Assembly (NCBI GenBank): GCA_001599815.1
Contig: BCIA01000004.1
Span: forward strand, 2,260,047-2,324,046
Reading direction: 5' to 3'
DNA: 64,000 nt
Source: Furcasterigmium furcatum
Lineage: Eukaryota > Ascomycota > Sordariomycetes > Glomerellales > Plectosphaerellaceae
Part shown: positions 11,530 through 23,622 of the stretch, piece by piece
Position numbering within the stretch: position 1 is the first letter of the stretch
Layout of the letters: each line of letters begins with the position of its first letter
Notes under the pieces: generated by a model
The model's input: only the letters and a program-made list of their open reading frames with translations
Told to the model about the DNA's origin: nothing
Database searches by the model: none
Program-made: the position numbers and the translations under genes

Positions 11530-14500
11530 GAGACTCTGAATGGAGGGACAGTAACGTGGCGATGGCAGGCAATGCTGAGCTTGGACTGGGGGTTCGGGGG
11601 CCGCGAGTAGTGCTACGTGCAGCCTCGTTTCGGGAGTCACACACTATGTATGATAGTGACGGAGTAAGTGTGAGCGGCGGTGAAGCAACTGGCGCGATGT
11701 ATTGTTCGAGGTCGCGGGGCTGCAGACGACTGACACTGTCTGGCCTGATGTTTCTCCGCTGAATTCGCCTCGTCTGTCTCTCGAATATCGAGTAGTAATT
11801 TTGATCGTTGTCAGTCAGGGACAAGGCCGCGTAGCTTGCTTGGGTTCCTTCGTTTCGGGGAGTTTTGTGAAAAAGAGTCGATCACGACGACGGACGGGGA
11901 GGAAGCGGGAGAGGATAGCAGGGAATTAAGAAGCGCGACTGGATGAGCTGAGCGAACGAAGGCCAGTCATCGAAGTGAGGCTTTGGCAGTGGGATCCACC
12001 GGCCGCATGGAGAGTAATGTCGGTGGTACAGAGCGCCAAGGTCGCAGAGCGCAAGAGGTGGTGTAGGGATGGGGGTGGTTCAGCGCCGTGGGAAGATCCT
12101 TGGAGTGTCCTTGGGAGTTGGTGTGGGTGGGAGGGGACGATGAGCTGTCCAAGATGCGGTGAGTGGTGTGGATGGGCCGCAGGACAAAGGGGAGATCTGG
12201 GAGAGGACCAAGACAGGTGTGATGGGCTTCCAGGGGGTCGAGTTGGCGGTCCAGTGTGAAGATGGGACGGCGGACAGACGATGCCGGGAGTGGCCGTTGA
12301 CAGCCGGCACCGGCGACAAGCCACCTCGACTGAACCGCGACATGCGAGGAGCAGTGGGGACCAGGATGGACATCCATACAGCCATCACACCTCCACGACA
12401 GTCTTCCAATCGAGACTGCTGGAGTGATGACGCCGCGTCTTGGGGCGGGTTTTAGTGTGCGTAACACGTTGGCTAGCGCGCCCAGGCAACCCAGTCAGGC
12501 AGACTTAGCAGGGATCACCAGGCCTCTCAGGCGCCCGATGAAGACTGTCTTGGACGGGCGGGTTGGACCTCTGCTGACGGGCGGTGAGGTCGAGGGTTGT
12601 GGCTCTCAGATCGGCCTGGGACAGACACCGAGAACTCTCGTCCGCGGAAAGCTCCCCGCAAGCCGATTCGGTCAGATTCCTGACGGCATACCAAGCTGGA
12701 GGACAGACTTGCTTGGACTTCAGCAGCCTGCTCGCCTCGAACGACCAGTCATAATGGCGCCCGAGCTCCCACGGGGGATGCTTCCGGGTCTGTTTGAACC
12801 CGACGTCCCGGTCAGTCTGCCTCATCAGTTGGCAGAAAAAGCAACGGTGATGACGGCATAACTCCCGAACATGCAACACGGATGTCATCACGGGTGACCA
12901 TCGTTTGGGCCTGGAACGCTGTGATCTGCTCGTCGTCTGCACCGCCCGCTGCCTGAGACTACCGTATAGCATCGCTCCGCGTCGTCATTGGCGTTGGGCA
13001 AGGTAACGGTATTCCTGTCGGCTCCCGTATGGATGGGCATGTTTTGGTGAGACCAGCCGGGTGCCCGCTTCAAGTTCGAGAGACACTGGTTGACTGGCAT
13101 TGGCAACACTGTCCGCGACCCCCGTAGGACTTTGGGCGATCGCCAGACCTGCCGCCCGTCTCCTCCAGTTGTTGGGCTCTCATGCCGGGCACACGCGATG
13201 CAGTCTTTCCAGAACCTATCATGGAAGAGAGCCTCCCTACCTCCCCTCGAGGAGACAATCCAGTCGGTCGTCCAGCGTGCCACAGCCTGCTTGCCCAGCA
13301 GACGCAAGTCCATCAGCATGCAGGATGCCCGTGCAGTAGCCAGCGCCGGTATCCGTAGCAGGCACCTTGAGGGCGTCCAATCCGCTTTGATTGCCTCGTG
13401 CTGGCATGTCGGCACACCTCCTGCTGCGAGTGACTGGGCTGCGCATCGGACGACCGTCTGTGCCAAAGTGAGGCGGCCGCCCCGCAGGCCTCGACCATAG
13501 GCTGTGGGCATGCGGCAGAGCGACAGGGGAGGTCCCTCGTGAGCACGCCGACATCGACGGCCGCCCTCAGCTGTCAGTGCGACGGCATTCGAGATGGACA
13601 TTGAGACGAGACCAAGAGAGAATGACCTCCTTGGGATATCCATCCTCCACCTTGGTCTGAGATGCCCCAATCGCGAAGGCAGAGCGGTTACCTAGTCGAC
13701 ACCGAGGAAGGGTCCCGCACTGAGCATCTCCCCACCTTACACAACTGCCACCGCAATAAGCAGGCGCGTGGGTTAGCGTGTTGCGCTGTTGCATGCGTGG
13801 TCTTGCTTCCAGTGGCTTTGATATCGGAGTCGTACCCACGCCGGCCACGGGATCGCCGGAGTCTTCAATTCTCTGCTGTGGGCAAGAGGCAGACTCCGAA
13901 ACCGATCCCGGTCTGGTGACCTCGAGATGACTTTCGGAGATCTCGCGAGAGATCGCCCCGCTGTCATCTCGCACGGCTTCCACCGTCCGGTTGATCGCTG
14001 GGCGACTCTGGTCCATCGCCCGCCGAGACCACTATTCATCCGACACGGACCGCCGCGTGGTATCGACGAGCCCGAATGGCGCGACTCCCATCATCCGCTC
14101 ATATCGGCCATGTCCTAGCTTGTAGCCGGCGTGGACGGCATGTCTCATTGTTTGTCAAGCGCTTCCTCGACGGTCGATGTTTGATCGAGTCGTATTACCA
14201 GGTCCACCTTGACCGTGGCAGCTGATCGTGGCATATGATGATCTTGACCGTGTGGAGTGTTGCGGGAGATTGACGCCTATTTTTGGGATTGTCAATTGCT
14301 GGCGCGCAGGGGCTCAGCTCAGGCCTTGGCAATTCGAATTTGATGCTGGTGCTGGGGCCAATATTGACGAGACCAGGAAGTTGACTAGGGCGCAGAAAAG
14401 AAAAACGGCTACCAAGCCTGGCAGCTCATCAATGCTTGATGCAGATCGTTGCGAAGTTTCATGCCGCCGGAGGATCAGCTGGGGGAAATGCTCCGGCTTG

Positions 14501-14885
14501 CTGTTGGTGACAGTGGGAGAGTCCAAGGCTGAGGACGAGACTCCAGATATCCCGGACTTTGGACTTGACTGGCTGTGTAAGGTAGGTACCTTCCTTAGGA
14601 AAACTGCCTGCCAGTAGTGCCTGCCTGCTTCCATCCAAACTCGATGGGAGTCCAGATGTTGAGTTTCACATCGCCGTTCTCTTGGCAGGCAGACCTGCCC
14701 AAGCCAGCACCTTCCCCGGACAATCCGCCGGGTGAACCTCGGAAAATCCACCACCAAATGATGACACCTGGTCGCCATCGCAGTCCACTCGAGCTCACAC
14801 GAACACCTTGCTCGCAGTCCGACAGCTCAACAACGACCACTTTCACCATCCCGCTTCATGTGAGAGGACCCCGAACTGCGGCACC
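11530..14885. other. 3.3 kb gene-poor stretch between divergent genes
   Basis: Lies between the starts of the C2H2 factor (-) and YOS9 (+). It is moderately GC-rich and holds many frames on both strands, the longest at 13670-12888 (-), but none shows a domain, signal peptide or sensible intron phasing. The first few hundred bases next to 11530 probably form a long leader of the C2H2 gene with upstream ORFs. The rest could be regulatory or a non-coding transcript; nothing in the sequence decides this. Confidence 0.45.
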
Positions 14886-16565
14886 ATGCGCCGTCTCAAC
14901 TTGGCCCTGCTTGCTGCGGCCCAGCTGGCTGGAGCTCGGCAACAGAGCTTCAGCGTCCACGACGACCTTGTCGCCTACCCAGAGGTTCGTGGCGCATCAC
15001 CACATCCTCTGCTGCTACCATGATCGCTGACGCAGTTGTTTCAGTACGAGATAGTCTTCTCTGAATCATTCATCTCCAAACGCGACGCCGAGTCATTGCT
15101 CGAGCGCACCAACCCTCATGCGACCTATTCGGCCGACTTCTCGTCGCAATCCGACCTCTCGAGCCATGTTCGGCAAGCCGCGGCAGACGACGACGAGGAC
15201 ACACAACAACCACACGACCTGCGCGAGACTTATGAGCTGATGCACCTTCACCGCTCAAAATNCCTCTGCTCCATACCCATCCTCGAGCCGATAGCACCCC
15301 ACAACGAGACGGCCAACGAGCTCGCCAAACAAGAAGAGGCCCGCGAGCTGGCAAGGGCGTCGGCCGCGGGCTGGCAACTACTCGATGAGCTCGACGGATC
15401 GTGTCTCTACTTCATGTCCGGGTGGTGGAGCTACAGCTTTTGCTACAACCGCCAGATTGTGCAGTTCCACGCCCTCCCCATGATGCCCAACGGCAAGCCG
15501 CCGGTACGGGATCCCCAGACCATGGAGTTCGTTCTTGGCCGAGCGGCGAAAACCCCATCCAAGCAGAAGCAGCCGAGCCAGGACCAGCAAACAATTCAGG
15601 GACAGCAACCGACCAACACAGACCTCCAGGTCAAGGGCGACCAGCGGTACCTCGTGCAGCGCCTAGATGGAGGCACCGTCTGCGACCTGACGGGCAGGGA
15701 TCGTACAATCGAGATCCAATATCACTGCGTGCCCGGCATGAAGGGCGATCGTATCGCCTGGATCAAGGAGGTGACCACGTGCGCGTACCTGATGGTCGTC
15801 AACACGCCCCGCCTCTGCAACGACGTTGCGTTCCTGCCACCTCTCCAGTCCACGGCGAACCCCATCTCATGTCGCCTCATCCTCGACACGGACGATCCCG
15901 CCGCAGAAGCCGAATGGCATCGCGTGAAGACGCTCGAGGCCCAGGCTGCGATGACCAAGGGAAGGTCCGAGGGTCACGCTGATGCCGGCAAGGACCCCCT
16001 CTTCGCGGAGAATGACCGACCGAACATCGACTCGGACACCTTTAACACGCAAGAACCCATCAACATTGGCGGCGTTGTCGTGGGCGCCCGCAAGGTTCTG
16101 AGCCAGGGAGACAAGGAGGGCAAGCAGCCGACGGTGCTCAAGCCGCCTTCCAGCTACCTACCCAACAAAGCGCAGGCCCGGCAGCCCGCGGATGAAGCCG
16201 CCGCTGGAGAAGAGGTCGTGACAGTCGCGACCAAGGCCGCCGCGGAGGATGGTGGAAAGTACTGGGTGCTTTCCGACGAGGAGCTGGATGAGCTGGACCT
16301 CGACCCCGTCCTGCTGAAGCAGATGCGGGATGAGATGGAGAAGCAGGCGAAGGACAGGGGCTGGTCACTGGAGCTTGCGGAGCGTCTGGACGGCGAGAGG
16401 GAGCTCCGAGGCTATCTCGAGGGCGACGAGGACGACTTGCCCGAGACCCACAAGAAGAAGAAGCCCAAAGCACCGAAGGCGGCGGCCAAGGACGACGAGC
16501 CGGCCGAGGCAGAGAACCAGGATGGCCACGGGAGCCAGGAGGAGTTCTTCGATGATCAGCAGTGA
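14886..16565 (+). CDS. YOS9: Protein OS-9 / Yos9, ER quality-control lectin
   Basis: Two exons (14886-14984, 15045-16565; 60 bp intron) give 539 aa. A signal peptide ([19 protein letters not shown]) precedes the family opening [20 protein letters not shown]. The MRH (mannose-6-phosphate receptor homology) domain follows, with the double-tryptophan motif GWWSYSFCY (W160, W161) that contacts trimmed N-glycans. It continues with [28 protein letters not shown] and LCNDVAF, whose cysteines form the domain's disulphides. In the ER lumen Yos9 reads the exposed alpha-1,6-mannose of misfolded glycoproteins and hands them to the Hrd1/Hrd3 ubiquitin ligase for ERAD. The C-terminal third is charged (Lys/Glu/Asp-rich). 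The last residues are EEFFDDQQ, not HDEL, so retention must depend on partners. Base 15262 is N, leaving residue 106 (codon TNC) undetermined. Confidence 0.94.
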
Positions 16566-17318
16566 TTATGGCACACAGCAAAGGCGTTGCGGTTTCGTAG
16601 CAAATCCACTTTGGATTGCGGTCTCAACTCGTCATCCCTGATCTGAAGCATGCGACACGAGCTGTGGCCATGGATGAAAACGCGCAACATCCATGGTGAC
16701 TGACAATGCCCTAAACCAACTGCAACAGCATTGGATCTTCTCCATAATATCGGATTCTCCTGTGCCCCTTTTAGCTTCGTTCCAGCACCTGGTCGCCGGA
16801 ATACTGCCGTTCATGGATCCCCTAACCACCCCTGATTGGCCATCCCGGCACACTACCACCGCTGAAGTCAGACCACCGACACACCGACACTGAACCGTCC
16901 TTTATTCGGTTCTCACCGCGGCAGCCGTCGAATCATCTCCCAGGGTCGTTTCCCCGCACCCCGTCTGGAACAGAGTTCTGCACCTGGTCAGGAGACGGGC
17001 CATGACGAGCTAGCATATGAGGAGGAGGCGAACGTCGACGAGCAGACCGTCGCAAGCTCGAGGACGAGATGAGGGGAACCTGCGGCTCAATTCTCGACTG
17101 AGGCCAAGCTCCCGACCATCGTCATCGAGGACATCGCCGTGCCTCTCTCGCTCTAATACTCGCTGAAACTCCCATCGCCCTGCAACACGACCCTCCAGCC
17201 CGGCCACAGCAGCAGCAGCACAGCAGCTCCGTGACCTCGATCCATCCAGGGCCCTCATCTGACCTTACTAGTACCTGCCTGCTCCGTCGTCGTCCTCCGC
17301 TGGGCCCCGTTGGCGAGC
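16566..17318. other. Intergenic, promoter of Zn2Cys6 gene
   Basis: No gene recognised. The 300 bases before 17319 are CT- and GC-rich and likely include the leader of the transcription factor. Confidence 0.5.
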
Positions 17319-20104
17319 ATGGACGACCCAGATACCCCGAGGAATCCGGCGAGAGCTCCGTCGGCCGACCTCAAGGATGAGCCGACGTCGCCGGGGGCCT
17401 CGAGGACGTCGTACCAGGGAAAGAGAACCGTGTGCGACCACTGTCGCCGGAGAAGTAAGTCTGTCCCGTTCACCATCCTCTTGGCGCTCCCTTCCCATGA
17501 GCTTCCGTGCCATTCTCCCCCTCCCGAGCAGCATGCCCCCGGGGCAGTCTGTCTGCCGCCTGCACGGTACACTCTGCCCCCCTTGTTCTCTGCTCTCCGG
17601 GGCCACGATGCATGTCTCTCCTCCAGCGAGGACGGGTCTCATGTGGCGGCCACCTCCTCATCCTCCCCGCACATCATACGCCTCATACTATCACTCACTC
17701 AGACCGCCTCATTAACCACCGTTGCAGGAATTCGATGTGACGGCAGGTTCCCCTGTGAGCAGTGTGTAAATGCCTCGCTTCAGTGTAAGCGGGAGCATGT
17801 GCCCAGGAAAAGGGGCCCCAAACGCGGCCATGGACGGGTCATCAACGAACTCCGGGCCAGAGAGAACACGGCCTCTGCCACCCAGAGTGCCATCGACACC
17901 GGCTTCGACGTGACTCCGGCGAATAACCCCGTCGAATATGTCCGCCGCCGCCTCTCTTCGGCCTGTCAGCCTCTCAATCTCGACAGCCTCCCGGGATCTG
18001 CCTACGTGAGCGACGCGTCCGCAAACCCCTCCCAGACGGTATCGGCGGCGTCGAGCCCGCCTCACTTCTGGGCCTCCCTGACGTCGAACCCGACCTTCGA
18101 CGTCCCAGAACCCCGGAGCGTCTTCAGCTCCGACGAGTTCCGGCCCCGGACGAGGACGTATTTCGACCTGATCCCGCAGTGCGTCGAGCTGTACTACGAG
18201 CACATCTACCCTATCATGCCCCTGCTCTACATGCCCGCCATCCGGGAGACCATCGGCAGACAGATGACCTTCTCGGAGAAGAACCTCATCTACGCCCTCT
18301 GCGCGCTCACGTCGATGCACATGTCCGGCAAGAGCATCGGCGCCCCCGGCCCGCCGTCGTGGGAGGTCGTCGGCCGCTTCTTCCTCGACGAGACCATCTC
18401 CGTGCGGCAGTCGTACGACTTTCTCGAGGACCTATCCCTCTCGTCCGTCATCTCATCCTTCTACCTCTCGACATCCTTCTTCGAGATCAACCAATCCAGG
18501 AAGTCGTGGCATTACCTTCGCGAGGCACTGAACAACGCCCAGGACCTGGGGCTACAGGACGACTCGACGTACTTTGGCCTGAGCCCGGAGGAGACGCTGT
18601 GTCGACAGCGGGTGTTCTGGATATTGTTCGTAACAGAGAGGTAAGATGAGCTGACTCCGAATATTACATATGGGCGAACTAACTAGTTCACAGATCGTTC
18701 GCCATCCTCCGCAACAAACCCATCACCTTCAAGCGCACCCCCTCGCTCCCCTCGACTCGCCAACCCTACGAATCCCCCGACATCCACGCCGGCTTCCTCC
18801 AGCTCGTCTCCTCATACACCCCCCTCGACGAGTCCTTCGTCACGGCATGGAACGAGGGCTCCGACCCCGGCATCAGCTCAACGACCTTCCTCGCCCTGCA
18901 GAACCTACTCTCCCTCCCACCGGCCTTCCTCCGACGGCGGTCCCCTACGTCCCTCTACGGCAGCACCGCCGACGAGCCCACCGACATCCAGAAAGCTGAC
19001 CTCCTCATCACCCAGCAGTGGCTCCGCCTCATCGTCTGGCAGTCCTCCATGCGCCAGAACCTCCTCACCTGGACCGACCCCTCCGCCTCCACGACTGCCG
19101 CCGGGGGCTCCGACTCGGACTCCTCCTCGCCCCCCTCCCCCGCCGCCACAACCGCCGTCCCCAACAACAGCATGTGCTTCTCCTTCCCCCTCACCGTCGC
19201 CCGCGACACCGCCTCCATCCTCGCCTCACTGCCCCCCAAGGCCGTCGAGGTCCACGGCATGGGCATCATGGAAAAGATCTTCGAGATCGGCTCCTGGTGC
19301 GTCAACGTCCTCGGCGCCTGCGAGAGCGTCGGCTTCTCCACCGCCGGCATGGACCTCACCGCCGGCGACCTCGGCCTCATCGTCCCCGGCTGCAGCGGCC
19401 GCAAGTCCGCCACCCTCGACCCCATCGAGTTCTTCGTCCGCACGCTCAGCGCAAGCCCGAACAGCAGGACGCAGTTCGCCGAGCGCCTGCTCCGCGCCGC
19501 GGGGGACAACCCCGGGTGCATGCGGGTCGCGCTCAGTCCGTCGATCGGGATGGCCGGGTTCGCCGGGGCAGGCTTCATGGGGCCCGGGAGCTACGGGACC
19601 ACCGCGAGCTCCGCGGCGGCCTGGAGCCAGGGGGGTTCTGTGATCGGCGAGCTGGCGGAGGAGCGGGAGGAGGCCGAGGCGGCGAGGGGGCTGGACCTCG
19701 CCGGGACGTCGATGTCGATGAGTGATATTTCGGCCATGGGCGGGCTGAGGCTCGACAGCATGGCGTCGGTGGACATCCCGCCTCCCGTGGGCATGACGGG
19801 GGTCGAGGCGATCGACATGATGAGCCCGCTGGAGATGACGACGAGCTACACACACAGCCAGAACAGCCAGGGGTATACTGACGGTTCGAACGGCGGCATG
19901 GGAGAGACGATGTTCGCGAGCTGGTCCGGCTGGACTGCCGCCGGCACACAGGAGGGGTCGTTGAATGGAGTATCTCCTCATGGGAACACGGCGCACGGAG
20001 AACCGAGATCTGGGAATCAGGGAACGGGTGACGAAACGGCGTTCGGCAGCAGCCAGGAAGGCGATTCAAAGCGGAAACCACACGGGATGGTTGGGGTCTG
20101 GTAA
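17319..20104 (+). CDS. Zn2Cys6 binuclear-cluster transcription factor
   Basis: Three exons (17319-17454, 17728-18640, 18694-20104) give 819 aa. The 273 bp first intron interrupts the zinc cluster; the second is 53 bp. Splicing rebuilds a perfect cluster beginning at Cys39, spacing C-x2-C-x6-C-x5-C-x2-C-x6-C (CDHCRRRRIRC then CEQCVNASLQC). It is followed by the basic linker RKRGPKRG, the kind found in MAL/sugar-type regulators. A middle homology region follows (YYEHIYPIMPLLYMP, LIYALCALTSMHM, REALNNAQDLGL, RQRVFWILFVTER), typical of fungal nuclear regulators. A long Gly/Ser/Met-rich tail probably serves activation. The RKRGPK linker hints at carbon-source control, but the target is unknown. 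Upstream codons before 17319 are not ATG. Confidence 0.9.
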
Positions 20105-23100
20105 TTCGAACAGGTGGCAGAGGCCAGGATGTCTGTCTGTATGATAATATCAACACGTGAACAAACCCGAGTCATCACTCTGGCACCTTCCTGCTGCCCT
20201 TTGGGCTTTGAGATGATCTTTGTCCTCGAGACTAGGCAGGACGGTATACTCGGCTGTGGCTGGTGACCCCCTTTCTTTGTCTCGATGTTCAATCACACTG
20301 ATCTCGGTTCAGAAGGGGAAGCATTCGAACAGAATGAAATAGGTGGGAGCTTAAAGCAGGCGTCAGAGCGGCCGGGAAGATGGCAGACGTCGAGATGATC
20401 TGGCATCTCTGCGGAAAGACGCCCTCCCACCAGTCCTCCAACTCAAGGAAGTCCTGCTTGCAGGCCAAGATGACTTCCCCCGAGCAGACACCACCCGAGC
20501 GCCAGGTGCGCCGGTCGACATTCGACGAGATCCTCGGACCAAGTCCGAAAATCGTGCTGCTGGAAGCGGTGGAACTCGGACTGGAGGCATCAGGTCCCCA
20601 TTACCACTCAGATCTGTGCCTCCAACAGGCGCGGGAGAGGATCCCACTCAGCTTCACTATCGACGGCGAGTGGCTGGTTTTAACTGTGTTTAAAACGGAC
20701 GGCATCCGCAACAGGTACGACCTCCCGAGCGGTCGAGACACGTCAACGCCAGGAGAGACTCGGATGTGCGGCATCAGGAGGAGCATCCCACGACGCCGAC
20801 AGCGCTACCAGGGGCCAAAGAAGACAAGGGAGTCCCAATCCTGCGAGATCTAGACTGTTCACTTGAAGGATTTGCCGCAGAGTATCATTAATCACGGGAT
20901 CTGAAGCATCTGAGCCGCCGGGAGACAACTGGCCGGAAAAACTCATCCATCCATGAAGACCAAGACGACGCGGGGTGAGCGGCCATAGATGCATGCGACA
21001 ACTTGCTGAACAAGTCACTTGGGGGCATATAATTGAAAGGAATAGACAGATTTCAGGTTGAATTGCTTGTCTCGTGACTGGGAAATGTGGTGTCCCGAGT
21101 GATGTCGACTGCTGGACTGCTGGTCGAGTGTTCATCCGAGGTTCTCGACACCTTCGGACGCACCTCGAGAGACGGACCGGTGCGGCCAAGGGCCGGCTCG
21201 CCCGGTGAGGGCCGGACTTGGCACCTGCATGAGGTCGGTGTCACAGAATTTGCTGCCGTCGTCGTGGGCGGTGAGTCGAGAACGGCCAGCTTCACCGCCT
21301 GTTCAGGGATGAGGGATTAGTTGGTCAGTCAGTTGGCAGAGTACGATGATATAGGAGACCGAGAACTCGACAGAGACGACATGAGAGATGCATCGTTAGC
21401 ACTTGAGCGTCCAGATGTAATTACTTACACAAACCCAAGAGCCCAGCCGAGAACCGAACCAGGCCTGTCTGGCGTCTGCCGTGGTCTGCCGCCAAGTCTG
21501 GACGATCTCATCGTGGGGCTCGTGTGGATGTTTGGCGGCTTCGGATCGGCTCAGGAGGGGCAGTATGCGAGCACTTTAGACCCCTGCTCTGTTGGCTGAT
21601 CACAAGTTTCACCAGCCCGAACCATGCCTTGAGGACGGGTCCTGTTTGTTGGTGTATTTCAAGTACAAAATAGTACAGCCTGAGAAGGTTCTAGCACCCG
21701 ACCCCGATTGGGAAGACACGGAGGACGGGACGGGACCGGCTCGGGCATTTCTTTACTCAGAATGGGCTTTATTTTTTGCTGGTCTCTGGAGATTCGATCC
21801 TTCGGCGATCCCTGAGTGAAAGCATGTAAATGAGAAACACTTTCTGCCATCGTGGCCTTCTCAACCGACACGACCCATCGCTGGACGCAGCACAACCCAA
21901 TGGGACGCTGCATCCGGAACCCTGGGCCGTTATGCATCCGCGGCGTTGGAAACACGAGTGATTGGCTGGGTTGTGCTCGGGAGGCCGGGGAAGTGTGCCA
22001 GTGATGGGAATCTGCTGCAGGACGGTGGAGGAGCGGATGTGCCGTGGGTGGGCGAATCTCGTCGGGGAGGGGGGCGTCGGGCGGTATCAAGTGTTAGTGG
22101 ATGTAAGGCTCTGCGATGGCTTGTTTCTCGAGGCATGTTTTTGGCGAAGAGCCAGTGTCTTCCATCTTTCTTCTCGTGAAACGATGACGGGTGCCAGACT
22201 CAGCGACGGAATGGAACGGGCGGGAGGGACCGTTGCGGGAGGCCCCTTTTCGTCCGCCCCGACAGCGGGAAAAGCCTCTTCAGCGCTGGTGATCGCTGTT
22301 TGGCTGCCCGACGGCGCTAACAGTCGGGACCTGAGCCCACTCACACTCGCCCATTACCCCTGAGCGGGCACTTTCTGTCCTCTGCAGTAGCCCGCCCACT
22401 AAGATGATCTGCTGGAGGCCACACAACAAACGAAGGGCACAAAATGTTGAATGGGAAGGAACTGGACGGTCCTATCAGGCTGGGTTGGCTCCGGCAGGCA
22501 GGAAAAAGCAACACGGCCACCTCCTTTCCTCGTCTCATCATCATCCGTCTTCTGCAACGGCGTTTGCGCCTCCTCTTCACCACCCGTCGTATTGCTCCTC
22601 CTCCGCCCTTCCTAGAATCGACTCTCCTCCCGATCCCCTCAGGCCCTGATTTGCGAGCTCAGCGCGGCGTCATCTTACATTCCCAGCCAGGCTGTGACGC
22701 CGGCGATCCGTGCCCTCTCATCACCTCCCAGCGTCACATCGCCCACGAGGCACGACAAGGGTCTCACCTCGTCTCAGACCTCCCTGTCAGACTGTTTGGC
22801 GGTTCCTCAGACGACCGAGACCAAGCCTCAGCTGTGCGCCGTCTGTCGACGTCTCCAGCCTTCTCTGCCTCTCTCCTCCGCTCCTCTCGCTGCTTGCTTC
22901 TTCCCGCCCGAGCGCAAGGATATTGTTTCTTTTGACAATCCCTTGCATATTCGTACCCTGTTCGCGACTAGCGGTTCGTCAATCGCCTCTTGCAGCGCAG
23001 CGGCGGTGCTGTCTCCACGAGATTCAAATCGAATATCGGGTGGCTGGGAAGTCGCAGTGGGTGTTTCGAACTCGACAACTCCACTAGAATAGAATCCATC

Positions 23101-23622
23101 TCCTGCGATCATTCACCACGACAGCTTCACCTTTTCTCCACCGCGCAGCAAAACACCTTTCCAACCGCCGGCCAATTCGCGTGCTTCCTCCCTTCGCTCT
23201 GTATCTTTCGCCCCACGCGGCTCTTCTCTTCCAACACATGCCGCCCGACACGCATCATCCTCGACCGGCCCTGCGAAGAACCAGGTTCTGCCCTGCTCCG
23301 ATGCAATAGTTGGCCCCGATATACCGCCAGAGCGCACCCTTCAACGACGCCTCCAGTGCCCCGTTCGCCACGTTCTTCACTATTTTACTCCGACTTCGAA
23401 CCGCGCAAGCAGGCATCATCCCGACATTGCACGCTTATTCCCCGTTCGCATTGACGACACCTCACCTATTGCGCGGGGTCCTTACTCGATACCCAACAAA
23501 CGTTCCAATACATTCCTTTCTTGGGCAGTTGCGCCGGCTGCAACCTGCCTCGCTCCTTGCAACTGTACAATAACATCAGCAACCAGCAGCGATCACACTC
23601 GAGCGCCAGTGCTTCTCTCAAC
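20105..23622. other. 3.5 kb gene-poor stretch with pyrimidine-rich leader
   Basis: No protein gene can be supported. Reading frames at 20380-20853 and 21592-21819 (+) have no recognisable features. From about 22500 to 23620 the plus strand is strongly C/T-rich and carries several short ATG frames, which suits a long 5' leader (with upstream ORFs and possibly introns) of the Cnn_1N gene at 23623. CTCC/TCTCTC runs mark possible transcription starts. Confidence 0.45.

Noticed and set aside
12888..13670. 260-codon open frame on the minus strand
   Set aside because: No domain, irregular composition rich in Arg/Cys/Ser, no conserved-looking blocks, and overlapping frames of similar length on the other strand; typical of chance in GC-rich spacer.
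20380..20853. 157-codon open frame on the plus strand
   Set aside because: No recognisable motif, no intron continuation and no neighbouring support.
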